From Symbiotaphrina buchneri (Eukaryota > Ascomycota > Symbiotaphrinales > Symbiotaphrinaceae): 64,000 nucleotides of DNA. The stretch is taken from NCBI GenBank assembly GCA_001599915.1, contig BCIG01000021.1:516536-580535 (forward strand), written 5' to 3'. Position numbers and translations under genes: made by a program. A model generated the notes under the pieces. It did not search any database, was not told the origin of the DNA, and was given only the letters and a program-made list of their open reading frames with translations. Shown piece by piece: positions 1-12,104 of this stretch. The stretch's first letter is position 1. Each line of letters opens with the position of its first letter.

Positions 1-2145
1 ATGACGCCCGCGCCGCTCATGCTGCCTTCGTTGAAGTCCTCGTGGTAAGGCCTACAGCGCGGGATAAGCAATACGTCGGCATATAAGCTTGCCACGTGGG
101 AAGAACGAGTCATTGCGCATAAGACTAAATGAAAGCAAGGCAGAGCGGAAGAAGACATACACGTAAAATGGCTGGATAGGCGGCGCTGAGAAGCCCTGCG
201 CACCGTTCCAGGTGAGATTCTGGATTGTGATGAGCGAGCCGTTTGCGAGGAGGATCTGGAACCTGTGTCAGCATGTTGTGGGCGAAGGAGCGGGGGGTCG
301 GGTAGACGCAGACCATATCAATGAGACCGTGGCTGGGTGGCGCTTCCGGTTAGCAATCCACACTGTCCCGTAATATACGTACTGAAATGTTGATGAATAT
401 TGCTTACCCTACGATGACATTATTCGTGTGCTCCTGTAGCAGCCGATGTCAGTGATCATCCCGCAGATGGACGAGGAAGAACGCACAATGACATTCGCCA
501 GAGGGCCCCCAGTAATCCCCGACGGTGGCGACTGATCCGTGCCATTGACAAAAACATTGACTGTCCACATCAGCCGACCCATCACTCAATGCACCTTTCG
601 GAGCAAGGGGTAAGCGCATCACTCACTATCCGTGCAAATCATCCAATCCACATCCACCGGCGCATGAATCGCCAGCTTGACATCCGTACGATTGAAATAC
701 GGCTGGTCGAATCCCGGCGGGAGGTAAAAGTCACTTGTCGGAAACCCGAGCACATCCCAGAGCAGGGGGCAGATCTGCGAGACCTGGTAGATGTCGAAGC
801 ACGGGTTGATCTCCTGGATCGCTGAGAAGGCGTCGGACCACGGCCGGCAGCCTGGCAGCGCGCGGCCAGACGTGGCGTTCGCCCCCGGAGCGGGACCGAA
901 GGGCCCGGCGGGTGGGAAGGTCAGCCCTGTGCTTAGGAACTCGTCGAATCCGCATGCGGCGGAGGCGTTGTGGAGGTGTGCTTGGAAGGTGTCGTTGAAG
1001 GGGAACCTGGCAGTGTTAGTCCGCCCTTGATGGAAGTGGAGTGGGCGGGCGTACAGCTGGTGATTCCAATCAGTGAAGGCAACAGCCGGAACCTGCTGGG
1101 TGATTTGGGAGTATCTGGAAAGTCGTCAGATGGTATGACAAGGAGTCGAGTTATGGCATGCATACCCAATTGACGGATCATAGACCTATGGAGTGTCAAT
1201 AGAGGACGGGTGAAATCTGTCGACAGTACTTACCATCAGCCCATGAACATTAAAGTACTCCGTGTCATTTTGATCGACCATTGCGCTGGCAATATATGGA
1301 GCGTACATCTAGAACAGATCAGCCACGATGAAACGCTGCCGGCATATCACGCACTTACCCCAGCATAGCTCTCACCCGTCACATACACCTTCCTTCCGTG
1401 CAGGTCAAAGGTGTCCATGAAGTTCTTCCAAAAAGGCAGGAACTGTGTAGCAACATCAATCTCGTTCGTTGCATTAGGCGTTCCCAGGCTGAACCCAGTC
1501 CCAACTGGCTGGTCAATCCAGACCTATCGTCATCAGCAGACTGAATTCCGTTTCAACCCATTATCATACTTACCACATTGGTCAAATTTCCTGTGATCAG
1601 TCAGCATTATTCATCTGCTCAATAGCAAGACTTACTCCACGTATACGAGTTCAGCACAGGTAGGTAGGTTCCTGGCTGCCAAACCTGCGCCATCGTCAAC
1701 CTTATATTCTCTCTGCCTCTCAACACCGGAGGCGCAGAGCTGAACTCACCACCGGCCCGTTCTCATGAAAGAAGCCATCCAAGCTACTGCACCCTGGACC
1801 TCCATTAAGCCAAATCAATATCTCGTCAGCCGCAGCCGGGTTATCCGTCGGCGTGAACCAGAACCACAGCTCCTTGCCCGTCTCGTCGATCGGAAGGTTG
1901 CCCGCGTACGACTCTCCAATGTCGAAATTGACTTCTGGGATCGCCGACCCGTTGACGGCAAAAGGCGCAGTCTTGGACGTCAGGTACGGAGACGCTTGTC
2001 GGTCTTGCATTGCCGCAGCGCGTCTCCCGTAGTGTGGCTGCTGGCGGGCTTTGTGCACCCGGTGGTGGATGTCCATTGGCGCGCTGAGAGGGTCCGCCAA
2101 TGCAGTCGCGCTCAGCAGCGCGATGACTGGGAGGAGGCGCATCAT
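1..2145 (-). CDS. Serine carboxypeptidase, S10 family (3' end beyond window)
   Basis: Secreted or vacuolar peptidase that removes C-terminal residues. The start at 2145 opens with a signal-peptide-like hydrophobic run ([16 protein letters not shown]) and a probable propeptide. The oxyanion-hole motif LNGGPGCSS lies near residue 118 and the catalytic-serine motif GESYAG is encoded at about 1360-1375, followed by MYAPYIA. At least six short introns separate clean exons; for example [11 protein letters not shown] and VYDPSIG follow phase-consistent junctions. A second GESYAG, in the propeptide region ([13 protein letters not shown]), is not the active-site copy. Reading continues to base 1, so the C-terminus with the catalytic histidine is probably cut off by the window edge. 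The family is clear; whether it is CPD-S1-like or another subtype is not. Confidence 0.88.
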
Positions 2146-2891
2146 TGCGGGAGTGCTTCAAGATGCGCTTCAAGGAGGACCGGTTTGGTGTTGTTCTCAC
2201 GGGAGACCAGAAAGCGGGCGGGGCAGGCCGCATACAAATACTCGAGCGGGGCCGCTGAGGTCCCTGGTCGTTCCTTCCCTCCTCATGCCGTCCCTGCCGT
2301 CATTGACCGCTGCACAAGCCGGATCAACATCTCGAGCGTCTGCATTGGGAAGTTGCGAAGCCGGAGCAACATGACGCCATGCACGAACAAGGCAGGTACG
2401 ACCCTCTGCCCAATGGCGAGAGCGGGTAGTGAGGGGACGTTGCATGTTCCCGGTCGGATAAAATCATTATCAGGGCTGCAGTTCCGTGCCTGATTTCCCG
2501 GCTTGGCTTGCGGAATAGATACGAGAGTTGGCCGATCGTAGACGTTGAAAGGTTGGTGATGAGTGTGAGGAAAGTAAGCTTATCAGTATCCCTGTATCCC
2601 GCGTTGGCCGGGAATTCTTGGTGCCTTCTTCCCGCTTTACTGCTTTTTAGCCTTTGCTTCTAATCGCAGTATTTTTAGCAGGTACCAGTTAGTCTTGCCT
2701 GTCCGGCACTTCCACATTTGGGGTGTGTCAATCTTGTACGCAGCAAGAGCCGTGCTGTTACGGGAGCATCGGTAATACGTCAGGTGCGAACTCTTTCAAT
2801 AATGATGCACGCTCCTGAGACGTCGATGGCGTCAGTCTGATCATGACAGCAATAACGTGTCATCCTCGGCCATGTTGGAATAGACCTATCA
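2146..2891. other. Intergenic, carboxypeptidase upstream region
   Basis: About 750 bases between the carboxypeptidase start and the end of the next minus-strand gene. It should hold the carboxypeptidase promoter. No coding exon with splice support and no repeat was recognised; the open frames are shadows of the first carboxypeptidase exon. Confidence 0.6.
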
Positions 2892-5435
2892 TTAGAAAAT
2901 ACATGTCAGCAAATGAAGTCCATACCCAAGAGTAAAAGCATCCATATCACTGACCCATGAATCAAGCTCAGACCATCCCATAGCCGTCCAGTCCTCGGTC
3001 ATGGGCAGTGAGGCGTCGAAAGAAAAGACGTCCGGGCCTCCAGCAGCACTGGGGTAAATGTCATTTGGCTGTTCCGCGGGGTTTGGGCGGTAAGGGTCGA
3101 CCTGTGAGTCAAATTTACCCGGTAGGATAGTATCGTCACCGACAGGCCCCGGGGGTTGCGCATCGCGGAGGTGGCCTCTATCATCGGCTGCCTGCGCCTG
3201 GCGGTGGACCTCCAGGCGAAGTTCCTCCAGGATGATGCTGTAACGTCTGCTCGGAGCGTTCTGCTCCGTCATCTGGGCGATATGCCGCTGGCACAGCTCC
3301 GCCTGCGCGAATAGACCCTCATCCATCAACTTGCTTCTAAGAGCCCAATCATAGCCTACAGCTGCAGCTTCTGTCCGCGTCGACTGCACGATGCGATGTT
3401 GCTGGATCGTATACACATAGATGACCATGACGGCGCAGAAGGCGGCGTACTGCGTCCACCAGAAAGCCTGGAACATGGCTTTTTGTTCCACCAGCTCATT
3501 GACTAGGTCTACAACGTCGCGAGCCGCTTGGATGCATTTATGGACGTTCTCACGCAACGGTTCCTTGTAGGCGTCCGGTCGCCGGCTGAGGTCTTTGAAA
3601 TTGTTGAGAAGGAAGAGTCGATTGGCGTGGATGATGGCGTGCGAGTAGCCCATTGTAAGGACGTGATTCTGCCGCTGGTAGAGTGGGATCAGGCTTGAGG
3701 GATGTACCATGCCGAGGATGGGAGGAAGGCTGTCCTTCCATGCTTCCAGTTCGCGGTTACATTTCTGCGCAGCTCCGAATCGCTCCGTTTCGCCGACATG
3801 ACGGACTGTGTACACCTCCCTAGAAATTTCACCCAAGATTCGTCCTAGTCTATATCATCTGTCAGCTCCATAATATCCCATGAATATTTTTCAAGGTCCA
3901 TGATACTAATGAGAGATCATACCTGGCGTGAAAGATTGCTGCATCCATAACACAATCGACGCGGCGTAAAGAATGTCGAACACCGCTAGGGGTCATGTCT
4001 TCATCATTGATTGCCTCTGGCAACTCCTGATCGACTTCTTCTTCATTGAGCACTCGAGGTCTCCCTAGGATTATACTAAGATACTTATCCAATGTATAAG
4101 CACTCCAGAACACACGTTTGCGGCATTCGTTGTGAATGAAATCTCCATCCTTTCGAAGTGTCCCTGGTGCACGTCTCCGATGCAGGCCGAGGGCAAGGAT
4201 CAACTGGCAAGTAGTGCCGAACAAGTACCAGCTCTGATTCGCTCTTGAGGTGGCTAGAAGGTAAAGGCACAGGCTGAGCCTGGCCTGGACAGTCTCAAGC
4301 CGTAAAGAACCTGTCTCGGAAGACAGCTCCTGCTGCGTCGCTGCGTACCACGCATCACTAGGACGGTAAGTACTGGCTTTCTTGAGAGAAAAGTAGGGAG
4401 AGAAATGACATGCCTCTCCTGAGAATTCGTGGAATGCGCATCTCCTGTCTCTCGTGGGTGAAGAGAAGACATCGAGAAGATTGAAAACACTACCGCCTTC
4501 TTTCCACTGGATAATTTGCTGTCTTCGGTGTAAAGCCCTTCGACCCATTGGTCGACAGTGCCCCGGTGGAGGAAGCGATAAGTCACCACTGCAAAGTCGA
4601 AGTAAACTCGCACATACTCCCTAGCTTTCTCAATGGGTGGTAGTGTCAAAGTATCAATTGATATCTTTGGGAATGGTCTGTCCCCAAATGCGAAGATGGA
4701 CGCTTGCTGTGACTCTCCCCCATTGATATCATCTGCTTGTAAGGTGGACTCATGAGTCTGATTCAGCCGGCTCCAAGCTCGACGAAGGAATGTGACGCCC
4801 GAAGTGGGCCCGAGATAGTGGCCTTCCAGGTCGGTTGATATGGGTTCTGGAGTATTCCGAGACGAGGTATGAGACGTTGGCAATTGCGACGTGGGAACAT
4901 CCAATGATGTATCAGGATGAGACTCATATTCCGCAGGTTGTGTCAGATGGGTACGGGGGCCATGATTCGTTTCTACACGCATGGTCAACGGGGTGGAATG
5001 GGCGTATTCCACCGGCTGCAGAGCTGCTATCCTGGAAGGAGTGTTTTCCGGTGTCGATGTCGCCCTTGGCGGAGTTGGAGGCCTTCCCCTTGCATAAGAC
5101 GAGTTGTATAAACACTCGGCGTCTTGTTTGATGCATCGGTCACAGGGTTGCATGCCATTGCAGCGGGCTTTCTTCCTATTCCGCAGGTGATCAGTTTTCA
5201 GCTTGCCGGGCGAGGTGAGTATAGGAGGTTTGAGCGCATACTGTTTGCAGGAATCGCAAGCTCTCGTTGTTTTTGTCCGTCCCTCGTTGTCTCTGATGGA
5301 CAATTTCCGCTTCCGGGTATTGGGCAAGTTGCTTGCCAGCGAGCTTCGTGGAGTAGCTTCCAGCGGCGACGAATCGGCTCTTTCAGAGCGTGCTACAGCC
5401 TCCAAGGAGCCGACTGATAGCAGGGGATTGTGCAT
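2892..5435 (-). CDS. Zn2Cys6 transcription factor with fungal-specific TF domain (frame break inside)
   Basis: Nuclear regulator, probably local. The zinc cluster starts at Cys60 (ACDSCK, then KKARCNGMQPCDRCIKQDAEC after an intron at about 5175-5253). Splicing restores the C-x2-C-x6-C-x5-C-x2-C-x6-C spacing. The middle domain is well preserved (LETVQARLSLCLYLLATSR, FGTTCQLILALGLHRRR, CRKRVFWSAYTLDKYLSIILGRP). A further intron near 3840-3910 joins FHAR to LGRILGEISREVYTV. Anomaly: around 4393-4421 the frame carrying GKKAVVFSIFSMSSLH and NSQER must shift to reach YFSLKKASTYRP. A 29-nt GT-AG stretch there would restore frame, but it is very short for an intron and would remove family-like residues, so an indel is more likely. 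The next genes are a permease and a cyclase-family hydrolase, its plausible targets. Confidence 0.8.
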
Positions 5436-5778
5436 TTGGATGTCGCGCTAGTACTTCTCCCTGCCCTGGGAATCCGTCTCCGGGGCGTTGAGGCAGAAAT
5501 CCGTGCGGAGATGGTGGTGTGGGAAAGTGGGGAAACCGGGTCGTAGTGTTGATCTCTTTATCCGAGCGCGCCAAGATTGCAATCTCCGGACCGGACATCC
5601 GGAAATCACAGCAACCCGCCGGGGCCGATACCGGGTGCAGACTACGGTCTCCTGATGTTATATATCGTTCTGGATGTAATGGAAGTTGCTCAACCTGAAG
5701 GATTCTTACATAGACCGCTTAGTGACTAGAAGACATCGCGTTGCGCTGGATGGATCCCAAGGAAGTCCGCCTCCAACA
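5436..5778. other. Promoter region of the Zn2Cys6 regulator
   Basis: Non-coding gap upstream of the minus-strand regulator and downstream of the permease stop. It holds a cluster of CCGG dyads (5583-5607) described separately. No gene was seen. Confidence 0.6.
5583..5607. promoter_or_regulatory. CCGG-rich dyad cluster
   Basis: Three CCGG cores fall within 25 bases: ATCTCCGGA (5582-5590), the overlapping TCCGGACCGGA (5585-5595), and TCCGGAAATC (5598-5607). CGG half-sites are the usual targets of Zn2Cys6 dimers. Similar words recur upstream of the neighbouring permease/cyclase pair at 7712-7765, which hints at autoregulation plus target control. Binding is inferred, not shown. Confidence 0.4.
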
Positions 5779-7619
5779 TCAATAGCTATACCTAAAGAAA
5801 GGATTCTCCCTATCCGTCAAATCCCTAAACCCAGCCAAAGCTCTTTCCTCCGCCATCCTCTCTCCCAGATCCAGCGCAGCTTCCTCCCTCACCTTCCTCT
5901 TATTGCACCACGCCAAATACATCGCGAAAGTAATCAGGACCACAATCTCCACGCAATAAGCCACCAGAATAGCCGTGATGCCCGAGGGATAAGTGGGCGC
6001 CTCCGACGAGATGAACGCAAAGGGCCCAACTATGTTTCCGACGCAGTATGAGATGAAGAACAGCGCGTTCACGGTCGTGCGCTTGGTCGAGCCGGCGGTG
6101 TTGGCGGTGATCAGGCTCATGCACATTGCGAACGAGGCGGTGTAGCATGCGGTAAGCTGGACGAGGGGAGTCAGCGGGCTGGATTGGCAGGCTTGCAGTA
6201 CGGTCTTGACTGGGATGATACATACGTAGTAGCAGGCGAGTAAGGCGCCCTTGTGATCCTTGGATAGGACATGGATCCCGCAGACACCTGCTAGGGCTGG
6301 AAGGACATAGAGCACCGCAACAGTGCACCTCTGCTGACCAGGTAGCCAGTGCTGGGCATACATGGCGGAGAGGTTGGCGAAGAGGATAATAAACCCGTAG
6401 GGGATCTGGAGGAGTGTTGTCGATAGACTGGTGTATCCGAAGCCTTTGATAACGAGGGACCCAAAGTTGCTGACGGACCCGTTGACGACTTGAGTTGATA
6501 GACCAAAGAGGAATAGAAACCAAGTTTTCGGGTCCCTGAGCGCTTCGACCAGTTGGTATCCTTTGAAAGTGATGTTCTTCACTCCCGTCTGGTTCTCCCG
6601 CAACCTTTCAACCGCGATCCGTTTCTCTCGAGGAGACAACCATCGCCTGCAATATATTAGCAAGCAGGGACCACCACGCGGGATGATAAAAGGAAGCATA
6701 CGCGCTGAGCGGATTGTCCGCCAACATGAAGAACATGAACAAGCCCCACGCTGCCAAAATCGCGCCGACCACGATGAACTGGTACCTCCAGGACGTGAGC
6801 TGTCCATGGATATGGCCGATGCCGTACGCCAACAGTCCGCCAAAGGCATTCGCTAAGCCCAGGAACGTCGACCAATACCCGATGCGAATAGGCTGCTCGG
6901 CCGTCGTGTACCACATCTGCGTGATGAGCAGGTATGCGGGCGTGCTACACGCTTCGAGCATGCCCAGCACGAAACGCAGGCCGGCTAGGGAGGAGAAGTT
7001 GTTGCAGCCGCCGAGGGCCATGCAGATGCCGCCCCAGATGAAAATGTTGGCCGAAAGCCATTTCGCGACGGATATTTTCTGCATGGCGAAGCTGGTGGGG
7101 TATTCGAACTGTAGGGATTTAGAAACTTGGATCTCGAAGAGGTGGAGATACGCGTACGGCCATGTAACCGAAGTAAAAAATAGAGCCTGGGAAATGTTAG
7201 TCGGGGTTAGGACGCTGACTGCGGATGAGGGAAAGGGACAGACCAAGCCAGCTATATTGGGTGCCGTGGAGGTGCAGATCCTTCTGGAGGTCGAACAGAG
7301 CAGCTATAATAGGGTCAGAGCTTGAACGAAAGACAGTAACCTTCTCAGCCATACCGTAACCAAGCGCAGCTTTATCAATGTACGTGACAAGATACGTGAA
7401 ACATATAAACGGGATTACAAAGCAGTCAATTTTCCAGACCAACTTGCGTTCCTCAGCTGGGTCGATATTGGCAGCGACCTCATGGATATTCGTGAAGACC
7501 CGCAAGGCAATGTCGCCGTCTTTAATATCCGGCTTCTTCAAGGTGTCAATGTCCGGGTTCTCGTCATGGGCTATGGAAGCCACTGCTTCATCCGTAGTCT
7601 TGGTATTAGGTGCGGACAT
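5779..7619 (-). CDS. MFS permease, anion:cation symporter (Dal5/allantoate-like) family
   Basis: Plasma-membrane uptake carrier for an organic anion such as a small carboxylate, ureide or vitamin. The hydrophilic N-terminus leads into TM1 (FVIPFICFTYLVTYIDKAALGY), then HLHGTQYSWLGSIFYFGYMA, WGGICMALGGCNNFSSLAGLR and EACSTPAYLLITQMWYT, which are ACS-family signatures. Introns are phase-consistent: about 7317-7368, 7190-7246, a 50-nt one after GYMA, and one after PLSA that leads to WLSPREKRIAVERLREN. A 69-nt stretch after LLACYY is divisible by three and may also be spliced. The frame is intact to the stop at 5779. It shares the 323-bp divergent promoter with the cyclase-family gene, so uptake and hydrolysis of one substrate is a reasonable reading. 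Confidence 0.88.
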
Positions 7620-7942
7620 GGTTGCAGTCAGGTGCTGTGAATGAAACAGATGATCTGCACGTCCAGGAGTTAATGGGCCCTTAAATGCAAGAAATGCGGG
7701 GTACCCCAGCTCCCGGAAATCGAAGCAGCGGAAAAGATTAGATCTCCGGATTCACAGAAATCCGGGGAAGGAAGCGCCGGAAAAGCGCAGCCCCGGAGTG
7801 ACGGGCCAATCAAATGACGCCATCGTCCGTCGGGGAATATCCGCCCGAGCAGCTCCAACCCTACTCCATCCTGCAATGAGCACGCGTCTTTCTTGAGCCA
7901 ACCAACCTACTACAGTCGTCACATTACCTGTTACTCGCGCCA
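7620..7942. promoter_or_regulatory. Divergent promoter between permease and cyclase-family gene
   Basis: Shared 323-bp upstream region. It contains CCCGGAAATC (7712-7721), ATCTCCGGA (7742-7750) and a perfect inverted repeat CCGGATT-N6-AATCCGG at 7746-7765. These resemble the words upstream of the adjacent Zn2Cys6 regulator. Confidence 0.55.
7746..7765. promoter_or_regulatory. Perfect 7+6+7 inverted repeat CCGGATT-N6-AATCCGG
   Basis: A perfect dyad with outer CCG and CGG triplets 14 bases apart and inner ATT/AAT arms, in the middle of a divergent promoter. The geometry fits a homodimeric zinc-cluster regulator such as the one two genes away. Function is inferred. Confidence 0.45.
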
Positions 7943-9053
7943 ATGGCAAAACCAGCATTTGAATCTTTGCCCCTCAAGAAAGATGGACCGCGGGGCAATG
8001 CCTGGGGACTGTTTGGCGACAACGACCAGCTGGGTATGCTTAACCTCCTCACGCCGGAGACGACAATCGCGGCTTCGAAAGATATCACACATGGTGTACG
8101 CATCTCTGTGAACTGGCCGATGGATGAGCCGAAGAAGCCATGCTTCAATCGTGTCGCCTTCAAGCAAACCATCCATCACAAAGCCCCGAGGGCGGTCAAT
8201 GACGATATTCTGTCGTTTAACACGCAATCAAGTTCCCAGTGGGATGGATTTCGCCATTACGGTGAGAAATCTGCCATGGGAGTGGCCTTGGAGGACTTGA
8301 GCTAACGGAGTCACAGCATACCAGGACCGGAAACTGTATTTCAATGGGACGGAACAGTCGGAGATTCATGATTCAACCACCATCGGAATACACTGTATGG
8401 GCGCTCTAATACGGCACGCGGCTGTTCTAACCTTGATTTAATATAGCTTGGGTCGAAAGCGGAGGCATCGTCGGTCGCGGCGTCCTCCTGGACTACTACT
8501 CCTGGGCGAAATTACAACGCCAATCAATCGCTCCCCTAAGCACTCACGTCATCACCGTATCCGACCTCGAGAAGGTAGCAGCACATCAAAAGGTCTCTCT
8601 ACAGCCCGGAGACATCCTACTCATACGTAGCGGCTACCTGCAAGCCTTCCAGGCCATGTCGACCGAAGAAGCCGAAACTTTCGCCTCGCTTACGCCTCCG
8701 CCCGGAATAGGCGTGGAGTCATCAAAGGAAATGCTCAAGTGGATCTGGGATACCGGTTTTGCGGCTGTGGCAGGGGATATGGCGTCTTTTGAAGCCTGGC
8801 CTTGTCAGAATATGGAGTATCATCTGCATGAGTGGCTGCTGGCAGGCTGGGGGTTGCCGATTGGAGAATTCTTTGATTTGGAGAAGCTGGCTAAGGTTTG
8901 TGAGGAGAAGAAGAAATGGTCGTTCTTCTTTAGTAGTATGCCCTTGAATGTGAGTACCCCTGGCTCCTGCACAGGATGCGACTGGATATTAACACTGCTG
9001 GACAGGTCCCTGGCGGTGTGGCAAGTCCTCCAAATGCGGTCGCGATACTGTAG
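7943..9053 (+). CDS. Cyclase-family hydrolase (kynurenine-formamidase-like fold)
   Basis: Predicted metal-dependent hydrolase of the putative cyclase family (PF04199), which acts on amides and lactone-like substrates. Four exons join in phase: 7943-8261, 8317-8394, 8447-8949 and 9006-9053. The first exon carries GPRGNAWGLFGDNDQLGMLN and SSSQWDGFRHYG, the WDG-xRH segment typical of the fungal branch. After the second junction it reads HSWVESGGIVGRGVLLDY, then QPGDILLIRSGYL, and ends VPGGVASPPNAVAIL. Length is about 315 residues, normal for the family. Divergent from the permease and two genes from the Zn2Cys6 regulator, suggesting a three-gene uptake-and-hydrolysis unit. The substrate cannot be told from sequence. 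Confidence 0.85.
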
Positions 9054-9752
9054 TCTGTTTCGAACGCCAGGTAAACCCGGGGCGATAATCAGGCTCTCGC
9101 AGCTGTGGCATTGAAGCCCAGCGCGTTCTCAGGTCCACAAAACTTTTACAACTAGAACCTCTGCTCCATGTCAAGCTGACACCGCTTTCTCTTATCTCGC
9201 CAAGCATCATCCCTTTGCGACAAGCTTTTATGGCCGGTGCATCTCGGCGCCTTCTCAGATCGTAGGCCGACTTTGAGAGCTAAATCGGCCAGGCCGGCAA
9301 GTTTGCCGGCCGAAAACGCAGTCCACCACCCGTTGCTGCGATTGCCTGCAATTGCCTGCCGCAACCTATGAATTACCGCTGCAACTGTAACATAAATTGG
9401 TTGACTGATACATATTTGCCTTTTAACCATCGCCGTGACGGCACTGCACTCTCCGGTTGCTTGAATTTGGGTATCCGAGTGCTCGGCGATTTTCGGCAGT
9501 GAGGAATGAAGCGCCTGATAAGGATCCAATTTCGGCGCAGTTCTACTGCAAATCGGGTATGACGGCACATAGCCGAAAACTCATTTCTCACACCGCGGCT
9601 TAGGCCATGACAACACGATTTGTCGCCCCTCTTCCCGCTGCCTCATCAATCTTTCCTTTACACCGCTAAACATCAACTGCGATAGTTTTAAGCCCCCTGA
9701 ACATCTCGATTGCGATGCATCGTGATCAGAGGTTCAGTGACAGAGAATCTTG
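9054..9752. other. Intergenic, MFS transporter upstream region
   Basis: About 700 bases with short repeated words (GCCGGCAAGTTTGCCGGC near 9294-9311 is a strong local palindrome; ATTGCCTGC occurs twice near 9340-9360). No splice-supported exon was found. It should include the promoter of the plus-strand transporter. Confidence 0.5.
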
Positions 9753-11550
9753 ATGGCCACGACCGATCGCGAGACAAGAAGTCCTTCGGACACGCTGGAT
9801 GGCGCGACACCGGCGGATAGCGACCGGAGCAGCTCACTCACGTCATCAGATCATTCCTCCGCACACCGCGACGATGACTCCAAGGAGGAGCCGGCGGACG
9901 AACCACGCGATGCCGGAGGTGATATACCGGAGAATGAGGATGCTATCCGACATGTGAAGACGGAACAGGAGGCAGAAGGGTCACAGATGAAGCCGGCACT
10001 CAGCAAAGTGGCATCGTCGGTTGGACCACCACATACCGTCTTCACGAAGGGACAAAGAGGCTTTATAATCTTTATGGCGGCATGGGCAAGTTTCTTCTCG
10101 CCGACTTCGGGTCAGATCTACTTCCCCGCCGTCAATTCGCTCGCGACCGATATGAACGTCTCAGTCTCGTTGATAAACTTGACGATTACCTCTTATATGG
10201 TGAGACCGCCTTCCTCATCTCATGTACTCCGTCTAATGCTCGAGACAGATCTTTCAGGGTTTAGCGCCATCCTTTCTTGGTACCTTTGCGGACGCCGCAG
10301 GTCGTCGTCCCGCCTATATTGTCAGTTTCATAATCTATATCGCGGCAAACATCGGTTTAGCGCTTCAAGACAACTACGCCGCGCTTTTCGTTCTTCGATG
10401 CGTGCAAAGCAGTGGCTGTAGTTCAACGGTTGCTCTCGCATATGGAGTTGTCGCAGATGTCACCACCGTCCAGCAACGGGGTGTCGCTATGGGATTTGTA
10501 TCGGCAGGCTCCCTACTCGGTCCATCCCTTGGTCCAGTCATCGGCGGTCTGCTCAGCCAGTACCTTGGCTGGCCGTCTATATTCTGGTTCTTGGCCATCT
10601 TCGCTGGCGCCTTTGTTGTACCTTTTGTAATCTTCTTTCCTGAGACTAGCCGAAAGGTGGTCGGCAACGGCTCGATCCCTGCACAAGGCTGGAATATGTC
10701 TCTCATCAACTGGCTACAAGTACGGAAACGTCGGCAGAACCCCTCTGAAGAAGACGAGGACCCAGATAGCCTCCCTCCGAAACAGAAAATGACCATCCCT
10801 AATCCTCTTGGCACATTCAAGATCCTCGTCGAGAAAGAATCCTGCCTTGTCCTCACGGCAAACTCAGTGATATTCGCTGTCTTCTATCAGCTCACCGCTT
10901 CCGTCACCTCACAGTTCAAAATCATCTACAACATGGATGATCTCCACATCGGGCTTTGCTATCTCCCCTTTGGTGTCGGCTGCTCGCTCGCTGCACTTTT
11001 CATCGGCCGCTGTATCGACTACAACTACCGCCGCATCTCGAAAGCACTGGGCATGCCCATCCGGAAAGGTCGCCAGGCGGACCTACGCAACTTCCCTATC
11101 GAGAAGGCCCGGCTCCAAGTCGCGATACCGTTGACGATCGGTGGTGCAGCGAGCACCGTTGCTTACGGCTGGGTGCTTGACACCAACCAGCGGCTAGTGG
11201 CGCCGCTGATCCTGCTTTTCATGTGCGGCTTCTGCATCACCGGCACGACGAGCATCTTCAACAACCTGATTGTGGATCTGCATGTGGAGAAGCCTGCTAC
11301 GGCGACTGCGGCGAACAATCTCTATCGATGTCTGCTGGGAGCGGGTGCTACTGCGTTGCTTATCCCGATGATTGATGGCATGGGCCGTGGGTGGTGCTTC
11401 ACGTTTGATGCGCTACTGTTGGTGGCCCTGGTCCCGTTGATGATGTGGGTGTCAGTGAAAGGCATTGAGTGGCGGCGGGTGAAGAGAGAGAGGAAGGAGC
11501 GGAAGGCGAAGGAAAGGGAGGAGCACAGCGGGGCGGAAGAGAAGGTCTGA
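9753..11550 (+). CDS. MFS transporter, DHA1 drug:H+ antiporter (Qdr/Aqr-like)
   Basis: Plasma-membrane efflux pump of the 12-14 TM DHA1 group. The first ATG is at 9753; the codon before it is TTG and is not used. A long acidic, Ser-rich cytosolic N-terminus of about 100 residues precedes TM1 (GFIIFMAAWASFFSPTSGQI). One intron, 10200-10248, joins NLTITSYM to IFQGLAPSFLGTFADAAGRR, which is motif A. Motif C is present as GSLLGPSLGPVIGGLLSQY. The protein ends in a basic/acidic tail (RVKRERKERKAKEREEHSG). Frame is intact. Efflux rather than uptake is inferred from the family; no substrate is indicated. Confidence 0.88.
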
Positions 11551-12104
11551 AGTTGATTGCAGCTGGAATTTCTGTCTATATTCCCCATGTCGCCGAATCT
11601 TGTATATGCGCATCATACCTAGATCGAGTCTTTCAGCATAGCGTCGCAATGCATACTATCTACCCACACACCCCATATTCCGTCCTACTGGGTACCTTAC
11701 CTCTCTCCACCGGTCTCCTAGGGCGCATCAACGTACCTGTTTCCGCAAACCCCGAACTCTTGATCCCTTGTCAGTTGGAGACAGGCGTGCTCTCGCTGCT
11801 GGCCGCAATGTGCTAGTCCGAATGCGGTCTAAGGGTCCGTCAGCAGACCCAAACTCCAAGTTTCACCGCCGCCACCACCGCGGATGACAGGAACGAGGGC
11901 TTCACCCCGGTAGTTGCAGCTTATCACGGGCTATTCAATTCCAAGATTGCTTGTCCTCTCTTGCAGGGGATACGCTGTTGCGCAGTGGCCATTGAATCGC
12001 AAGGACGCCCAAGCCGCTATCAAAACCTCACTGGCGAGGTTTCACGGAACCCAAGCAGCATGCAACTGCGCGCGGGCTGGGGTGATGACACTCACATCTA
12101 GGCA
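11551..12104. other. Intergenic region upstream of regulator
   Basis: About 550 bases holding the 3' region of the MFS pump and the promoter of the next gene. No coding or repeat feature was recognised. Confidence 0.5.
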
